Source: Sulfitobacter donghicola DSW-25 = KCTC 12864 = JCM 14565 | GTDB taxonomy: Bacteria; Pseudomonadota; Alphaproteobacteria; Rhodobacterales; Rhodobacteraceae | Length of the DNA stretch: 64,000 nucleotides | Assembly: GCF_000622405.1 (NCBI RefSeq) | Contig: NZ_JASF01000005.1 | Coordinates: 1,736,001 to 1,800,000, forward strand | Direction of reading: 5' to 3' | In this document: piece by piece, positions 1 to 9,303 of the stretch | How positions within the stretch are numbered: position 1 is the stretch's first letter | Layout of the letters: the number at the start of each line of letters is the position of its first letter | The notes under the pieces: generated by a model | Database searches by the model: none | Told to the model about the DNA's origin: nothing | The model's input: the letters and a program-made list of their open reading frames with translations, nothing else | Program-made: the position numbers and the translations under genes

Positions 1-52
1 CGCATCTGATCCAGAGTAATGTCACATTAACGTGAGTTAAGGAGGCATCACA

Positions 53-277
53 ATGGACACGGACTTGGCACTGGTTCTCGGGCTTATCATTGCGGCATTG
101 TCGGTCCCTTCTATTTTGTCGGCTATCTCCGACAAGCGTGCCCCCCGTGCGTCGGCGATTACGATTCTCATCGCGGGGGGGCTTATCGTCTTTGCGATCC
201 AGGGCAAGCCGGGCGGATACAATATGGAGCAGATCCCAGACGTCTTTGTGAATGTTTTTGCGCGCTATATGCCATAA
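53..277 (+). CDS. Small two-helix membrane protein, unknown function
   Basis: This 74-residue protein has a hydrophobic segment at about residues 4-24, a short polar loop with a DKRAPR motif, and a second hydrophobic segment at about 34-50. It therefore looks like a small inner-membrane protein. A strong ribosome binding site (aaggagg) precedes the ATG. It lies about 130 bases ahead of rpmI on the same strand. I do not recognise a named family, and no function can be read from the sequence. Confidence 0.7.
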   Translation: MDTDLALVLGLIIAALSVPSILSAISDKRAPRASAITILIAGGLIVFAIQGKPGGYNMEQIPDVFVNVFARYMP

Positions 278-407
278 CCTGCCTGTCTGGCGCATTACCC
301 TATTGCGTTATTTAGCGGCGCATCCTATAGCCCAGCTTCATTCCTGCGCGTCCGGCCTCAAGTGGCATGCCGAGTCGCGCGTAAACCGTAGACGATAGGA
401 GACGGAA

Positions 408-608
408 ATGCCCAAGATGAAGACGAAATCGAGCGCAAAAAAGCGCTTTAAGATCTCGGCGACCGGCAAGGTCATCGGTAGCCAGGCTGGTAAACAGCAC
501 GGCATGATCAAACGGAGCAAGAAATTCATCCGTAACGCACGCGGCACGACAGCATTGTCCGAGCCAGATGCAAAGATCATCAAGGGCTTCATGCCCTACG
601 ACCGCTGA
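408..608 (+). CDS. rpmI: 50S ribosomal protein L35
   Basis: A 66-residue, very basic protein that begins [15 protein letters not shown], the usual L35 opening, and has the normal family length. L35 is a late-assembling protein of the large ribosomal subunit. The gene is followed after 15 bases by rplT, the standard rpmI-rplT pair, with pheS and pheT further downstream. The ATG at 408 is preceded by gatagga as ribosome binding site. Confidence 0.97.
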   Translation: MPKMKTKSSAKKRFKISATGKVIGSQAGKQHGMIKRSKKFIRNARGTTALSEPDAKIIKGFMPYDR

Positions 609-623
609 TAAAGGAGAGCTGAT

Positions 624-989
624 ATGTCCCGTACAAAAGGTGGTACAGTCACCCACGCACGTCACCGCAAGGTCGTTAAGGCAGCCAAAGGTTACTATGG
701 CCGCCGCAAGAGCACCTTTAAGGTCGCGCGTCAGGCCGTCGATAAGGCCAACCAATACGCAACCCGTGACCGCAAGAATCGCAAGCGCAACTTCCGCGCA
801 TTGTGGATCCAGCGTATCAACGCGGCTGTTCGCATGCACGACGAAGCGCTGACATACTCGCGTTTCATCAATGGCCTGAACCTTGCAGGTATCGAAGTAG
901 ACCGTAAGGTTCTTGCTGATCTGGCTGTAAACGAACCCGAAGCATTTGCTGCGATCGTTAAGCAAGCACAGGCGTCTCTGGCGGCCTAA
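624..989 (+). CDS. rplT: 50S ribosomal protein L20
   Basis: A 121-residue basic protein with the L20 opening [20 protein letters not shown] and the conserved block [16 protein letters not shown] near residues 50-65. L20 binds 23S rRNA early in large-subunit assembly. An aaggaga site precedes the ATG. The rpmI-rplT unit ends at a clear rho-independent terminator just downstream, so pheS is probably transcribed mostly from its own promoter. Confidence 0.98.
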   Translation: MSRTKGGTVTHARHRKVVKAAKGYYGRRKSTFKVARQAVDKANQYATRDRKNRKRNFRALWIQRINAAVRMHDEALTYSRFINGLNLAGIEVDRKVLADLAVNEPEAFAAIVKQAQASLAA

Positions 990-1013
990 GCCCCTAAAGA
1001 GCCTATGAATTAG

Positions 1014-1043
1014 AAAAGCCGCTCCTTTTGGGGCGGCTTTTTT
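1014..1043 (+). terminator. Rho-independent terminator after rplT
   Basis: The arms AAAGCCGC and GCGGCTTT flank a short loop, with a run of T residues following. The hairpin begins about 25 bases after the rplT stop and separates the ribosomal protein pair from pheS. Confidence 0.85.
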
Positions 1044-1219
1044 CTGTTTTCGGATACTGAGTTCCTTCCGCTTTGGTTAAGTCGGCAGAGAAGGGCCGCT
1101 CTTTAACATAATGGATCACTCTGGTTTGCTCTGTTGGAGGGGCTCGCATCCCGCTGCATGGGTTGCGTTTGCGCAGGTTTCTGCTAGCAGGATTGCATAT
1201 TCTAAAGGACGCGTGTGAC

Positions 1220-2293
1220 ATGGACGATCTCAAGCAAAAATACCTCAGCCAGATTGCAGATGCAGGCGATGAAGCGGGATTGGAAGATATCCGTTTGGCC
1301 GCTGTTGGTAAGAAAGGCGAAGTCGCGCTCAAGATGCGCGAATTGGGTAAAATGACCCCCGAAGAGCGTCAGGTCGCAGGCCCCGCGCTGAACGCGCTGA
1401 AGGATGAGATCAACAGCGCCTTGGCCGCCAAAAAGGCAGCCCTAGGTGATGCCGCGCTGAATGAACGTCTGCGCACCGAATGGCTGGACGTCACGCTGCC
1501 ATCACGCGAACGCCCGGCTGGCACGCTGCACCCTGTTTCACAGGTTACCGAAGAGCTGACGGCGATCTTCGCCGAGCTTGGCTTTTCCGTTGCTGAGGGG
1601 CCGCGCATTGATACGGATTGGTACAACTTTGACGCGCTGAACATTCCGGGTCATCACCCTGCACGGGCCGAAATGGACACCTTTTATATGTCCCGTGCTG
1701 AAGGCGACGAGCGCCCGCCGCATGTTCTGCGTACCCACACCAGCCCCGTTCAGATCCGCACGATGGAGGCCGAGGGCGCGCCGCTGCGTATCATCTGCCC
1801 GGGTGGTGTATACCGCGCGGACTATGACCAAACCCACACGCCGATGTTCCATCAGGTCGAAGGTTTGGCGATCGACAAAGATATCTCAATGGCGAACCTG
1901 AAATGGACGCTTGAGGAATTCTTCTCGGCGTTCTTTGAAATTGACGGCATCAAAACCCGCTTCCGCGCGTCCCACTTCCCCTTCACCGAGCCTTCGGCAG
2001 AGGTGGATATCCAATGTTCATGGGTCGATGGCCAGCTACGCATCGGCGAGGGCGACGGATGGATGGAAGTCCTCGGCAGTGGCATGGTTCACCCCAAAGT
2101 GCTGGCCGCTGGCGGGATCGACCCCGACGTCTGGCAGGGCTTTGCCTTTGGCATGGGGATCGACCGCATCGCGATGCTGAAATACGGCATCCCCGATCTG
2201 CGCGCGTTCTTTGATAGCGATCTGCGGTGGCTGCGCCACTATGGTTTCGCCAGCTTGGATCAGCCGAATTTGCATGGTGGTTTGTCACGCTAA
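1220..2293 (+). CDS. pheS: Phenylalanyl-tRNA synthetase alpha subunit
   Basis: Catalytic subunit of the alpha2beta2 PheRS, which charges tRNA-Phe. The product is 357 residues, normal for the family. It has an N-terminal coiled coil (about residues 1-85) and a class II catalytic core with the motif 2 region [10 protein letters not shown] and the motif 3 segment [20 protein letters not shown]. The ATG at 1220 (MDDLKQKYL) is chosen over a longer reading frame from 1163 because aaagga lies ten bases before it and the family starts here. The stop codon directly abuts the start of a small membrane gene. Confidence 0.96.
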   Translation: MDDLKQKYLSQIADAGDEAGLEDIRLAAVGKKGEVALKMRELGKMTPEERQVAGPALNALKDEINSALAAKKAALGDAALNERLRTEWLDVTLPSRERPAGTLHPVSQVTEELTAIFAELGFSVAEGPRIDTDWYNFDALNIPGHHPARAEMDTFYMSRAEGDERPPHVLRTHTSPVQIRTMEAEGAPLRIICPGGVYRADYDQTHTPMFHQVEGLAIDKDISMANLKWTLEEFFSAFFEIDGIKTRFRASHFPFTEPSAEVDIQCSWVDGQLRIGEGDGWMEVLGSGMVHPKVLAAGGIDPDVWQGFAFGMGIDRIAMLKYGIPDLRAFFDSDLRWLRHYGFASLDQPNLHGGLSR

Positions 2294-2593
2294 ATGTACC
2301 AGATCGGCGTCGCATTTGCAGCCTATCTTGATTGGTGGGCAAGATTGACCAAGAACCATCCGGCAAGGTGGGAAGCGGGTCTTTGGATTGCTGGCGCGGT
2401 TTTGACAATTTTGCCGATGTTTGTAGGCAATTGGGCCTATTTCCTTTGGCCGCTTGGCTGGCTTTGCATACCGGGGCTATTGTTCGCCTCAAAAGAGAAG
2501 AAGCGCGTGGCGGAAATCCACACTGACCGTACCGCAGGCGCTCTTAAAACGAAAACGCTCATATCCGTTGGGCAGCAGGAAACGAAAAAATGA
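2294..2593 (+). CDS. Small membrane protein between pheS and pheT
   Basis: A 99-residue protein with two hydrophobic segments (about residues 27-45 and 48-64) and a polar, basic C-terminus. Its ATG follows the pheS stop with no gap (TAAATG), and its own stop overlaps the pheT start by four bases (ATGA). This suggests translational coupling across all three genes. I do not recognise a family or function. The position between the two synthetase subunits is unusual. Confidence 0.7.
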   Translation: MYQIGVAFAAYLDWWARLTKNHPARWEAGLWIAGAVLTILPMFVGNWAYFLWPLGWLCIPGLLFASKEKKRVAEIHTDRTAGALKTKTLISVGQQETKK

Positions 2594-4989
2594 AATTCAC
2601 ACTCTCTTGGCTCAAAGAGCACCTTGATACCACGGCTTCCGTGGATGAGATCACCTATGCCCTGACCGACCTTGGTCTGGAGGTGGAAGGCGTCGAGGAT
2701 CGCGGCGCGCGCTTGCGTGACTTTACCTTGGGTTTTGTGAAATCCGCTGAAAAGCACCCTGATGCAGATCGTCTGCGTGTGTGTCAGGTTGAGACGGATG
2801 AGGGCCTGCAACAGATCATCTGTGGCGCGCCGAATGCGCGTGAAGGCATCACCGTTGTGATCGCCAAGCCCGGCGTTTACGTCCCCGGCATTGATACCAC
2901 CATCGGCGTTGGCAAAATCCGCGGCATCGAAAGCTTTGGCATGATGGCCTCCGAGCGCGAGCTGGAGCTGTCTGAAGAGCATGACGGCATTATCGAGCTG
3001 CCATCGGGCAATGTTGGCGATAGCTTTGTTGATTGGCTGGCCGAGAATGATCCCTCCAAGGTTGATCCGGTAATCGAAATTGCCATCACGCCAAACCGCC
3101 CCGATGCGCTGGGTGTGCGTGGTATTGCACGTGATCTGGCTGCGCGTGGTTTGGGGACGCTCAAGGCGCGTGATGTTGACCCAGTTGAAGGGACCTTCCC
3201 GTGCCCTGTCACCGTCACCATCGACGAAGACACGCTGGACCAATGCCCAGTTTTCTATGGCCGCGTTATTCGCGGTGTGAAAAACGGCCCATCGCCTGCA
3301 TGGCTACAGGATGCGCTGCGCGCCATTGGCCTGCGCCCGATCAGCTTTTTGGTCGATGTGACCAACTTTTTCACCTACGACCGCAACCGCCCGTTGCACG
3401 TGTTTGATGCGGACAAAATTGCAGGCAACATGCTGCGCGTTCACCGCGCCAAGGGTGGTGAGACCTTGGTGGGTCTGGATGAGAAAGAATATACATTCGC
3501 CGCTGATATGACGCTGATCTCGGACGCTGAAGGTGTTGAAAGCATCGGTGGCGTTATGGGTGGCTTGCCTTCTGGTGTGACCGAAGAAACCGTAAACGTG
3601 TTTCTCGAGGCGGCATATTTTGACACGGTGCGCACTGCCTATACGGGCCGCGCGCTCAAGATTAACTCGGACGCGCGCTATCGTTTTGAACGCGGCATCG
3701 ACCCTGAGTGGACGCCAAAAGGCATCGACCACGCCACACAGATGATCCTTGATCATGCGGGCGGTGAGGCCTCGGAAGTTGTGGTGGCAGGTAAGATTCC
3801 TGATACCTCCCGCGCCTATCGGTTGAACGCAAAGCGCGTGATTTCATTGGTTGGGATGGATATCCCCGAAGCAACACAGCGCCAATCGTTGACCGCGCTT
3901 GGGTTCCGTCTAGAGGGTGACATGGCCCATGTGCCCAGCTGGCGACCAGATGTTCAGGGTGAGGCTGACCTTGTCGAAGAGGTTGCGCGGATTGCCTCCC
4001 TGACCAAACTCGAAGGTGTGCCATTGCCGCGTCTGACGACGGGCGTGCCGCGCCCGATCATGTCGCCCACACAGCGCCGCGAAGTTGCAGCACGCAGAAC
4101 GGCGGCGGCACTAGGGTACCACGAATGTGTGACCTATAGCTTTATCGACCAACCGTCTGCTGCGCTGTTCGGTGGCGGCACAGATGAGACGCGTCTAGAA
4201 AACCCGATCAGCAATGACATGAGCCATATGCGCCCTGCCTTGTTGCCGGGCTTGCTTCAGGCAGCTGCGCGCAATCAGGCACGTGGTTTCGCTGATATGG
4301 CGCTGTTCGAAGTTGGCCCTGCTTTCCACGGCGGCGAACCGGGTGAGCAGCACATGCTGGTGTCTGGCCTATTGGTTGGCCGCACAGGTCCAAAAGACGT
4401 GTTAGGCGCTGCGCGTGATGTCGATGTGTTCGACGTAAAAGCGGACGCCGAGGCGATCTTGGCCGCTATCGGCGCGCCCGCCAAAGTGCAAATCCTGCGC
4501 GGCGCCGCTGATTGGTGGCACCCTGGCCGTCATGGCAAAATCTGCCTTGGTCCGAAAAAGGTTCTGGGTATCTTTGGTGAAGTACATCCAAAAGTTCTCA
4601 CCGAAATGGGCGTGAAAGGGCCAGCGATGGCCTTTACCATCTGGCCAGGTGAAGTGCCGCTAAAGCGCAAATCAGGCGCGACGCGTCCAGCGTTGAAGGT
4701 TAGCGATTTGCAGGCGGTTGAACGTGACTTTGCCTTTGTTGTGGATGCCGATGTTGAGGCGCTGACACTGGTCAATGCCGCGATGGGTGCAGATAAGGCG
4801 CTGATCCAAGATGTACGTGTGTTCGATGAATTCATCGGGGGCAGTCTGGGTGAGGGCAAAAAATCACTCGCACTGACGGTGCGTTTGCAGCCGACTGACA
4901 AAACGCTGAAAGATGCGGATATCGAAGCGGTAGGGGCCAAGGTGATCGAGAAAATCACCAAGGCGACCGGCGGCGTTCTGCGCGGATAA
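2590..4989 (+). CDS. pheT: Phenylalanyl-tRNA synthetase beta subunit
   Basis: A 799-residue large subunit of PheRS, usual length. Visible domains in order are an N-terminal EMAP/tRNA-binding OB-like region (about 40-150, with KHPDADRLRVCQV), the B3/B4 editing domain that removes mischarged tyrosine (about 215-380), the B5 domain and inactive synthetase-like core (400-680), and a C-terminal ferredoxin-fold anticodon-binding domain (about 705-799, opening LKVSDLQAVERDFAFVVD). The start is coupled to the small membrane gene before it. Confidence 0.97.
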   Translation: MKFTLSWLKEHLDTTASVDEITYALTDLGLEVEGVEDRGARLRDFTLGFVKSAEKHPDADRLRVCQVETDEGLQQIICGAPNAREGITVVIAKPGVYVPGIDTTIGVGKIRGIESFGMMASERELELSEEHDGIIELPSGNVGDSFVDWLAENDPSKVDPVIEIAITPNRPDALGVRGIARDLAARGLGTLKARDVDPVEGTFPCPVTVTIDEDTLDQCPVFYGRVIRGVKNGPSPAWLQDALRAIGLRPISFLVDVTNFFTYDRNRPLHVFDADKIAGNMLRVHRAKGGETLVGLDEKEYTFAADMTLISDAEGVESIGGVMGGLPSGVTEETVNVFLEAAYFDTVRTAYTGRALKINSDARYRFERGIDPEWTPKGIDHATQMILDHAGGEASEVVVAGKIPDTSRAYRLNAKRVISLVGMDIPEATQRQSLTALGFRLEGDMAHVPSWRPDVQGEADLVEEVARIASLTKLEGVPLPRLTTGVPRPIMSPTQRREVAARRTAAALGYHECVTYSFIDQPSAALFGGGTDETRLENPISNDMSHMRPALLPGLLQAAARNQARGFADMALFEVGPAFHGGEPGEQHMLVSGLLVGRTGPKDVLGAARDVDVFDVKADAEAILAAIGAPAKVQILRGAADWWHPGRHGKICLGPKKVLGIFGEVHPKVLTEMGVKGPAMAFTIWPGEVPLKRKSGATRPALKVSDLQAVERDFAFVVDADVEALTLVNAAMGADKALIQDVRVFDEFIGGSLGEGKKSLALTVRLQPTDKTLKDADIEAVGAKVIEKITKATGGVLRG

Positions 4990-5005
4990 GATAAAGGACA
5001 AGAAA

Positions 5006-5449
5006 ATGCTAAAGGTCTATCTCTCTGGTGAAATCCACACCGACTGGCGTGAGCAAATCACAACCGGTGCGCAGGGGCTAGATGTCGCGTTTTCTGCTCC
5101 TGTTACAAACCACGCTGCAAGCGATGATTGCGGCGTGGCGATTTTGGGGGCAGAAGCCGATAAGTTCTGGCATGACCGCAAGGGCGCCCAAATTAATGCG
5201 ATCCGAACCCGTAAGGGCATCGAAGATGCAGACGTCGTTGTTGTCCGTTTTGGTGAGCAATACAAACAATGGAACGCAGCCTTTGATGCGGGGTATGCTG
5301 CGGCACTGGGTAAGTCGCTGATTATCCTTCATGGCCCCGACCATGCCCATGCCTTGAAGGAAGTTGATGCTGCGGCTTTGGCAGTCGCATCAGAGCCGTC
5401 TCAGGTCGTGGAAATTTTGCGGTATGTTTTGACGTCAGAACTACCCTAA
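5006..5449 (+). CDS. YtoQ family protein
   Basis: A 147-residue soluble protein beginning MLKVYLSGEIHTDWREQI, with an acidic segment GIEDADVVVVRFGEQYKQWN near residues 70-90. The opening and the ADVVVVRF segment fit the YtoQ family. That family is uncharacterised and looks like a nucleoside-deoxyribosyltransferase-type fold, though I infer this from pattern only. It follows pheT by 16 bases with an aaagga site and may be cotranscribed. No substrate can be named. Confidence 0.75.
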   Translation: MLKVYLSGEIHTDWREQITTGAQGLDVAFSAPVTNHAASDDCGVAILGAEADKFWHDRKGAQINAIRTRKGIEDADVVVVRFGEQYKQWNAAFDAGYAAALGKSLIILHGPDHAHALKEVDAAALAVASEPSQVVEILRYVLTSELP

Positions 5450-5645
5450 AGTTTTGCGTCGCTAGGCCGATATCAAAACCTCATTGGCTAACCTATTGAT
5501 TTTGAATATCTTGTGCCTTTGGCGGAAATAGGTGTCTTTTCCCCTTAGATTTACGCTGATCTAGGAAAGCCTTTGTGTTAGTGTTTGCCCAACGGCGTGA
5601 CGGGTGGGAAAGCCGTGTGCCGGCAACACAACAAGGGACAAACTA

Positions 5646-6014
5646 ATGATTAAAGAATTCAAAGATTTCATCGCCAAGGGCAACGTCATGGACATGGCCG
5701 TTGGTATCATCATCGGTGCAGCGTTCACCGCGATTGTAGGCAGCTTGGTCGAAGATATGATCAACCCGCTGATTGGCATCTTTATGGGCGGCGTAGACTT
5801 CTCTGGCTTGTCAGCATCCGTTGGCGAAGCGACATTCACCTATGGTAACTTCATCATGGCGATCATTAACTTCTTGATCATCGCATTTGTGGTCTTCATG
5901 TTGGTGCGTTCGTTGAACAAACTGAAGAAAGCTGAAGAAGAAGCACCAGCAGCGCCAGCGGGCCCAACGCAAGAAGAGCTGCTTGCAGATATCTTGGCTG
6001 CTTTGAAGAAGTAA
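5646..6014 (+). CDS. mscL: Large-conductance mechanosensitive channel
   Basis: MscL opens under membrane tension during hypo-osmotic shock and releases solutes. The 122-residue protein has the amphipathic N-terminus [13 protein letters not shown], a pore-lining TM1 at about 14-44 ([20 protein letters not shown]), a periplasmic loop, TM2 at about 67-90, and a C-terminal helix ending [12 protein letters not shown] longer frame from 5604 exists, but the ATG at 5646 has aaggga eight bases upstream and gives the family start. Confidence 0.96.
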   Translation: MIKEFKDFIAKGNVMDMAVGIIIGAAFTAIVGSLVEDMINPLIGIFMGGVDFSGLSASVGEATFTYGNFIMAIINFLIIAFVVFMLVRSLNKLKKAEEEAPAAPAGPTQEELLADILAALKK

Positions 6015-6038
6015 TCGTCCGACAAATTGGATGAGTGA

Positions 6039-6066
6039 GGCCCGCCAGATTTGGCGGGCCTTTTTC
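6039..6066 (+). terminator. Terminator between convergent mscL and ald
   Basis: Perfect eight-base arms GGCCCGCC and GGCGGGCC with a six-base loop, followed by TTTTT on the plus strand. It stops mscL transcription. The minus-strand side lacks a good T run, so activity for ald is less certain. Confidence 0.85.
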
Positions 6067-6068
6067 GT

Positions 6069-7187
6069 TTAGGCCTTCAGCGCGAGTTGAGGCGACAAGA
6101 CATCAATGCCCAACGCCTTTCCGACGGCGAAATAGGTGAGCTGACCTGCATGAACATTCAGCCCTGCAAGGAGGTGCTCATCATCGGCGCAGGCCTGTTT
6201 CCACCCCTTGTCAGCTAGTGCTAACATGAATGGCATGGTCGCATTGCCCAAAGCGATTGTAGATGTCCGCGCCACGGCACCTGGCATATTGGCAACGCAG
6301 TAGTGCATGATCCCGTCTACATTGTAAATCGGGTCTTGGTGTGTGGTTGCACGTGAGGTTTCAAAACAACCGCCTTGGTCGATTGCTACATCGACAATTG
6401 CCGCACCTGGTTTCAATTCGGACAGCTGTTCACGGCTGATCAATTTTGGGGCGGCAGCACCAGGGATCAGGACGGCACCGATGATCAGGTCTGCTTCGCG
6501 GGCCAGCTCAATCGTGTTGCCCGCTGAGGCAAAGCTGGTTTTGAACTCACGGCCAAAGACGTCATCAAGGTAGCGCATCCGCGACAGAGAACGGTCCAGC
6601 ACGGTGACGTCTGCGCCCATACCCGATGCAACGCGCGCGGCATGTGTTCCTACAACACCGCCACCGATGACAACGACTTTTGCAGGCCCAACACCCGGCA
6701 CGCCACCCATCAAAACACCACGGCCGCCGTTGGCTTTTTGCAATGTCCATGCGCCAACTTGTGGCGCGAGGCGCCCTGCAACCTCTGACATGGGCGCGAG
6801 CAGGGGCAGCCCACCCGCGCTGTCGGTGACGGTTTCATAAGCGATACAGGTTGCGCCAGATTCCATCAGGTCTTTGGTTTGCTCGGGATCAGGCGCGAGG
6901 TGTAGGTAGGTGAACAACAGCTGGCCTTCACGCAGCATTTTACGCTCGCCAGCTTGGGGTTCCTTGACCTTTACAATCATGTCCGCTGCGGCAAAAACCT
7001 CGGCCGCTGTACCCATGATCGTGGCACCAGCCGCGATATAGGCCGCATCGTCAAAGCCAGCTCCCGATCCAGCACTGGTTTCTATGATGACTTGGTGACC
7101 GTGTTTTACAGCTTCAAAAGCGGCGTTCGGTGTCATGCCGACACGAAACTCCTGTGGTTTGATCTCTTTTGGGCAACCGATTTTCAT
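6069..7187 (-). CDS. ald: Alanine dehydrogenase
   Basis: NAD-dependent enzyme interconverting L-alanine and pyruvate plus ammonia. At 372 residues it has the family length. Residues Arg15, Lys75 and His96 match the pyruvate-binding and catalytic positions known for Ald, and the Rossmann motif GGGVVGTHAAR starts near residue 175. The ATG has a ggaggag site. An Lrp/AsnC-type regulator lies divergently 136 bases upstream, the common arrangement for ald, so alanine-responsive control is likely. Confidence 0.96.
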   Translation of the reverse strand: MKIGCPKEIKPQEFRVGMTPNAAFEAVKHGHQVIIETSAGSGAGFDDAAYIAAGATIMGTAAEVFAAADMIVKVKEPQAGERKMLREGQLLFTYLHLAPDPEQTKDLMESGATCIAYETVTDSAGGLPLLAPMSEVAGRLAPQVGAWTLQKANGGRGVLMGGVPGVGPAKVVVIGGGVVGTHAARVASGMGADVTVLDRSLSRMRYLDDVFGREFKTSFASAGNTIELAREADLIIGAVLIPGAAAPKLISREQLSELKPGAAIVDVAIDQGGCFETSRATTHQDPIYNVDGIMHYCVANMPGAVARTSTIALGNATMPFMLALADKGWKQACADDEHLLAGLNVHAGQLTYFAVGKALGIDVLSPQLALKA

Positions 7188-7323
7188 ATTGTGTCTCCTC
7201 CTCCGATACCAAAAAGGATGCGCCTGAATTGTTGCATTTTTGATCGATTTTCTGTCGCATAATGTAGGGTTTTGGGGATAATATTGTGCAGAAATCGAAA
7301 ACTACGCAAAGGTATCGCGTCAA

Positions 7324-7779
7324 ATGCTGGATGCTATTGATGAAAAGCTATTGGTGGCTCTGCAGAAACGCGGACGGATGTCCAATGCAGAATTGTCAGA
7401 GCAGGTGAATCTTTCGCCCTCGGCCTGCCACCGACGTGTGCAGCGGTTGGAGGCTGAGGGCTATATCCGTGACTATGTCGCGCTATTGGACGCCAGAAAG
7501 GTTGGCGTCCCTACAACAGTGTTCGTCGAGATTACACTACAGGGACAAGCAGACGAGGTTTTAGAGGCGTTTGAAAAATCTGTTGCCAGAATCCCCGATG
7601 TGCTGGAATGCCACTTGATGGCGGGAACGGCAGATTATCTTTTGAAGGTCGTTGCTGAAGACACCGAAGATTTCGCCCGTATACATCGCCAATACCTAGC
7701 GCGGTTACCGGGGGTGGGGCAGATGCAGTCCAGTTTTGCGCTGAGGACAGTTTTCAAGACGACGGCTTTGCCAGTCTGA
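7324..7779 (+). CDS. Lrp/AsnC family regulator, likely of ald
   Basis: A 151-residue regulator with an N-terminal helix-turn-helix (about 5-60, with LSPSACHRRVQRLEAEGYI) and a C-terminal RAM effector-binding domain (about 70-145). Members bind amino acids and act as dimers or octamers. Because it is divergent from ald, I infer that it activates ald in response to alanine. The 136-base intergenic region is AT-rich and must hold both promoters and its binding sites, but I could not define an operator. Confidence 0.9.
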   Translation: MLDAIDEKLLVALQKRGRMSNAELSEQVNLSPSACHRRVQRLEAEGYIRDYVALLDARKVGVPTTVFVEITLQGQADEVLEAFEKSVARIPDVLECHLMAGTADYLLKVVAEDTEDFARIHRQYLARLPGVGQMQSSFALRTVFKTTALPV

Positions 7780-7795
7780 TCTTCAAGAGTTTTGG

Positions 7796-8776
7796 TTAGC
7801 AAAGGGCGGGCTGAAGCGCCTTGATCTCATGTGGCCTGAGACACATTCGAACAGTCGGGTTTCTTCGATAGCTTCTGTTGGCGAGTTCAGGAAAGATTTC
7901 CAATACTTCTTGGCGCGTTTCACTTTCTAATGCAGCCAAAGCAACAGGGCCGGGATGAAAACTTTCGCTTAGGGCGCCGTTTGCATGGATGATCTGGTGT
8001 TGGTCGAACAGGACATGGACATAGGTAACGGTTTTGGGCCGCACTTTGCTGACGCCTTTCATCATCGTCAGGTATTTAGCAGCGATCAGTACCTCAGATG
8101 CGCCAAACATCATTTCCGCTTTGGAGGCGCGTATCAACATGCGGTGGTTGGGAGAGACGAGCAGCTTTTCCTCATTGCCGATCGAACCTGCAAAAAAACA
8201 GATCGGAGCGGATTTTTGGGAAACAAGAACCGTTTTGCAGCCGACCCAGCGCACGGGTTGGTAGCCGCAATCCAATGTTAAAACACGATCGCCTATTTCA
8301 AGGTTCTCGATGCAGATTTCCCCAAACAGGGTTTTGATTTTTGTACCAGTTGTAAAGCAAGGCACCACCTCGGCATCTACGTTCCCCGTATCGCCAAGGC
8401 GGGTGTAGGTTTCACCCACAACCAAAGGAATAGATGCGCCAGGCAAACTATAGAGAGCGGTCGAAATCTGCCAAGTACCAGCTACCTTTGGAATCAGATA
8501 GTCATCGGTCCCCGATCCAGATTCGATCCCCCTAGAACCGCCAAAATAGAAGGTATCACCAATATTCCATCCAGAAGGTGCACCAGCACTGAGCGATTGA
8601 ATGACCGCAGCTGCACCAGTCTCTGTTGCGCCACCGCCAAAGATTTGGTCATCGCCAACCCCCAAATTATCATCGGAATCAAATACCGTCACAGTGAAGC
8701 TTCCGGTCACCGTAAACGTGCTGTTCCCGCTGCCTGAAATCGTGAACATTGTATAAGTGTATGTACCACTTGGCAT
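7796..8776 (-). CDS. Hint-domain (hedgehog/intein-like) protein
   Basis: A 326-residue protein. The N-terminal 135 residues are rich in Gly, Ser, Thr and Asp and look like beta structure. A Hint_2-type domain begins at Cys140 (PCFTTGTKIKT) and continues with IENLEIGDRVLT, QPVRWVG, SPNHRML (208-214) and HANGALSESFHPG (264-276). No signal peptide is seen; type I secretion is possible in related roseobacter proteins. A TTG 30 bases further upstream opens the frame, but ATG at 8776 is preceded six bases away by AGGA and is preferred. Confidence 0.85.
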   Translation of the reverse strand: MPSGTYTYTMFTISGSGNSTFTVTGSFTVTVFDSDDNLGVGDDQIFGGGATETGAAAVIQSLSAGAPSGWNIGDTFYFGGSRGIESGSGTDDYLIPKVAGTWQISTALYSLPGASIPLVVGETYTRLGDTGNVDAEVVPCFTTGTKIKTLFGEICIENLEIGDRVLTLDCGYQPVRWVGCKTVLVSQKSAPICFFAGSIGNEEKLLVSPNHRMLIRASKAEMMFGASEVLIAAKYLTMMKGVSKVRPKTVTYVHVLFDQHQIIHANGALSESFHPGPVALAALESETRQEVLEIFPELANRSYRRNPTVRMCLRPHEIKALQPALC

Positions 8777-8930
8777 GTCAGTTCCTAGCAACCTAATTTT
8801 GACCAAGCGGCGCGCAAATTAAACGCCAGCGATGATCTTAGGGTGCTGGAATAGTCGAAATACGCTTAGATAAGATGAATCGTGGGCAAGGCGCACCGCA
8901 GCCATCCGTTCGGCGGCGCGAATAGCGAAT

Positions 8931-8960
8931 AAAAAACCCCGCAGCGCTGACGCTGCGGGG
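8931..8960 (-). terminator. Rho-independent terminator after rpsU
   Basis: Ten-base perfect arms CCCCGCAGCG and CGCTGCGGGG with a four-base loop, followed on the minus strand by six T residues. It lies about 30 bases past the rpsU stop. Confidence 0.9.
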
Positions 8961-8989
8961 TAATTATCTCAAAGCTTGGAAGGGTTGAT

Positions 8990-9196
8990 TTACATCATAC
9001 CTTCGCGCTGTGCTTTCTTACGTGCCAGTTTACGGGCACGGCGGATCGCTTCGGCTTTCTCGCGTGCTTTTTTCTCGGAAGGTTTCTCGAAATGCTGCTT
9101 AAGCTTCATTTCACGAAACACACCCTCGCGCTGAAGTTTTTTCTTCAGGGCGCGCAGCGCTTGATCGACGTTATTATCGCGAACACTAACCTGCAT
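8990..9196 (-). CDS. rpsU: 30S ribosomal protein S21
   Basis: A 68-residue basic protein opening [20 protein letters not shown], the standard S21 start, with a long Lys/Arg helix at the C-terminus. S21 takes part in 30S-mRNA initiation near the anti-Shine-Dalgarno. It is monocistronic, with a strong terminator downstream and a near-consensus promoter upstream. The ribosome binding site is aaggtgg. Confidence 0.97.
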   Translation of the reverse strand: MQVSVRDNNVDQALRALKKKLQREGVFREMKLKQHFEKPSEKKAREKAEAIRRARKLARKKAQREGMM

Positions 9197-9249
9197 GTGG
9201 TTTTCACCACCTTTCTAGTTTGAAGTTGCAAGGATTTGCAGGAATTGGC

Positions 9250-9278
9250 CCTATAGCAAAGCTGTGCTAAGTTGTCCA
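9250..9278 (-). promoter_or_regulatory. Predicted sigma-70 promoter of rpsU
   Basis: On the minus strand, TGGACA and TATAGG are separated by exactly 17 bases, close to the housekeeping consensus. The -10 hexamer lies about 54 bases before the rpsU start codon. The divergent COQ9-family gene begins 26 bases on the other side, so the two promoters must be closely packed. Confidence 0.55.
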
Positions 9279-9303
9279 GTGTTTCGACCTTAGGAGAGTC
9301 ACC

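Noticed and set aside
27..40. TTAA-N6-TTAA near the left edge, similar to a CtrA box
   Set aside because: The spacing is six, not seven, bases, and the second half overlaps the ribosome binding site.
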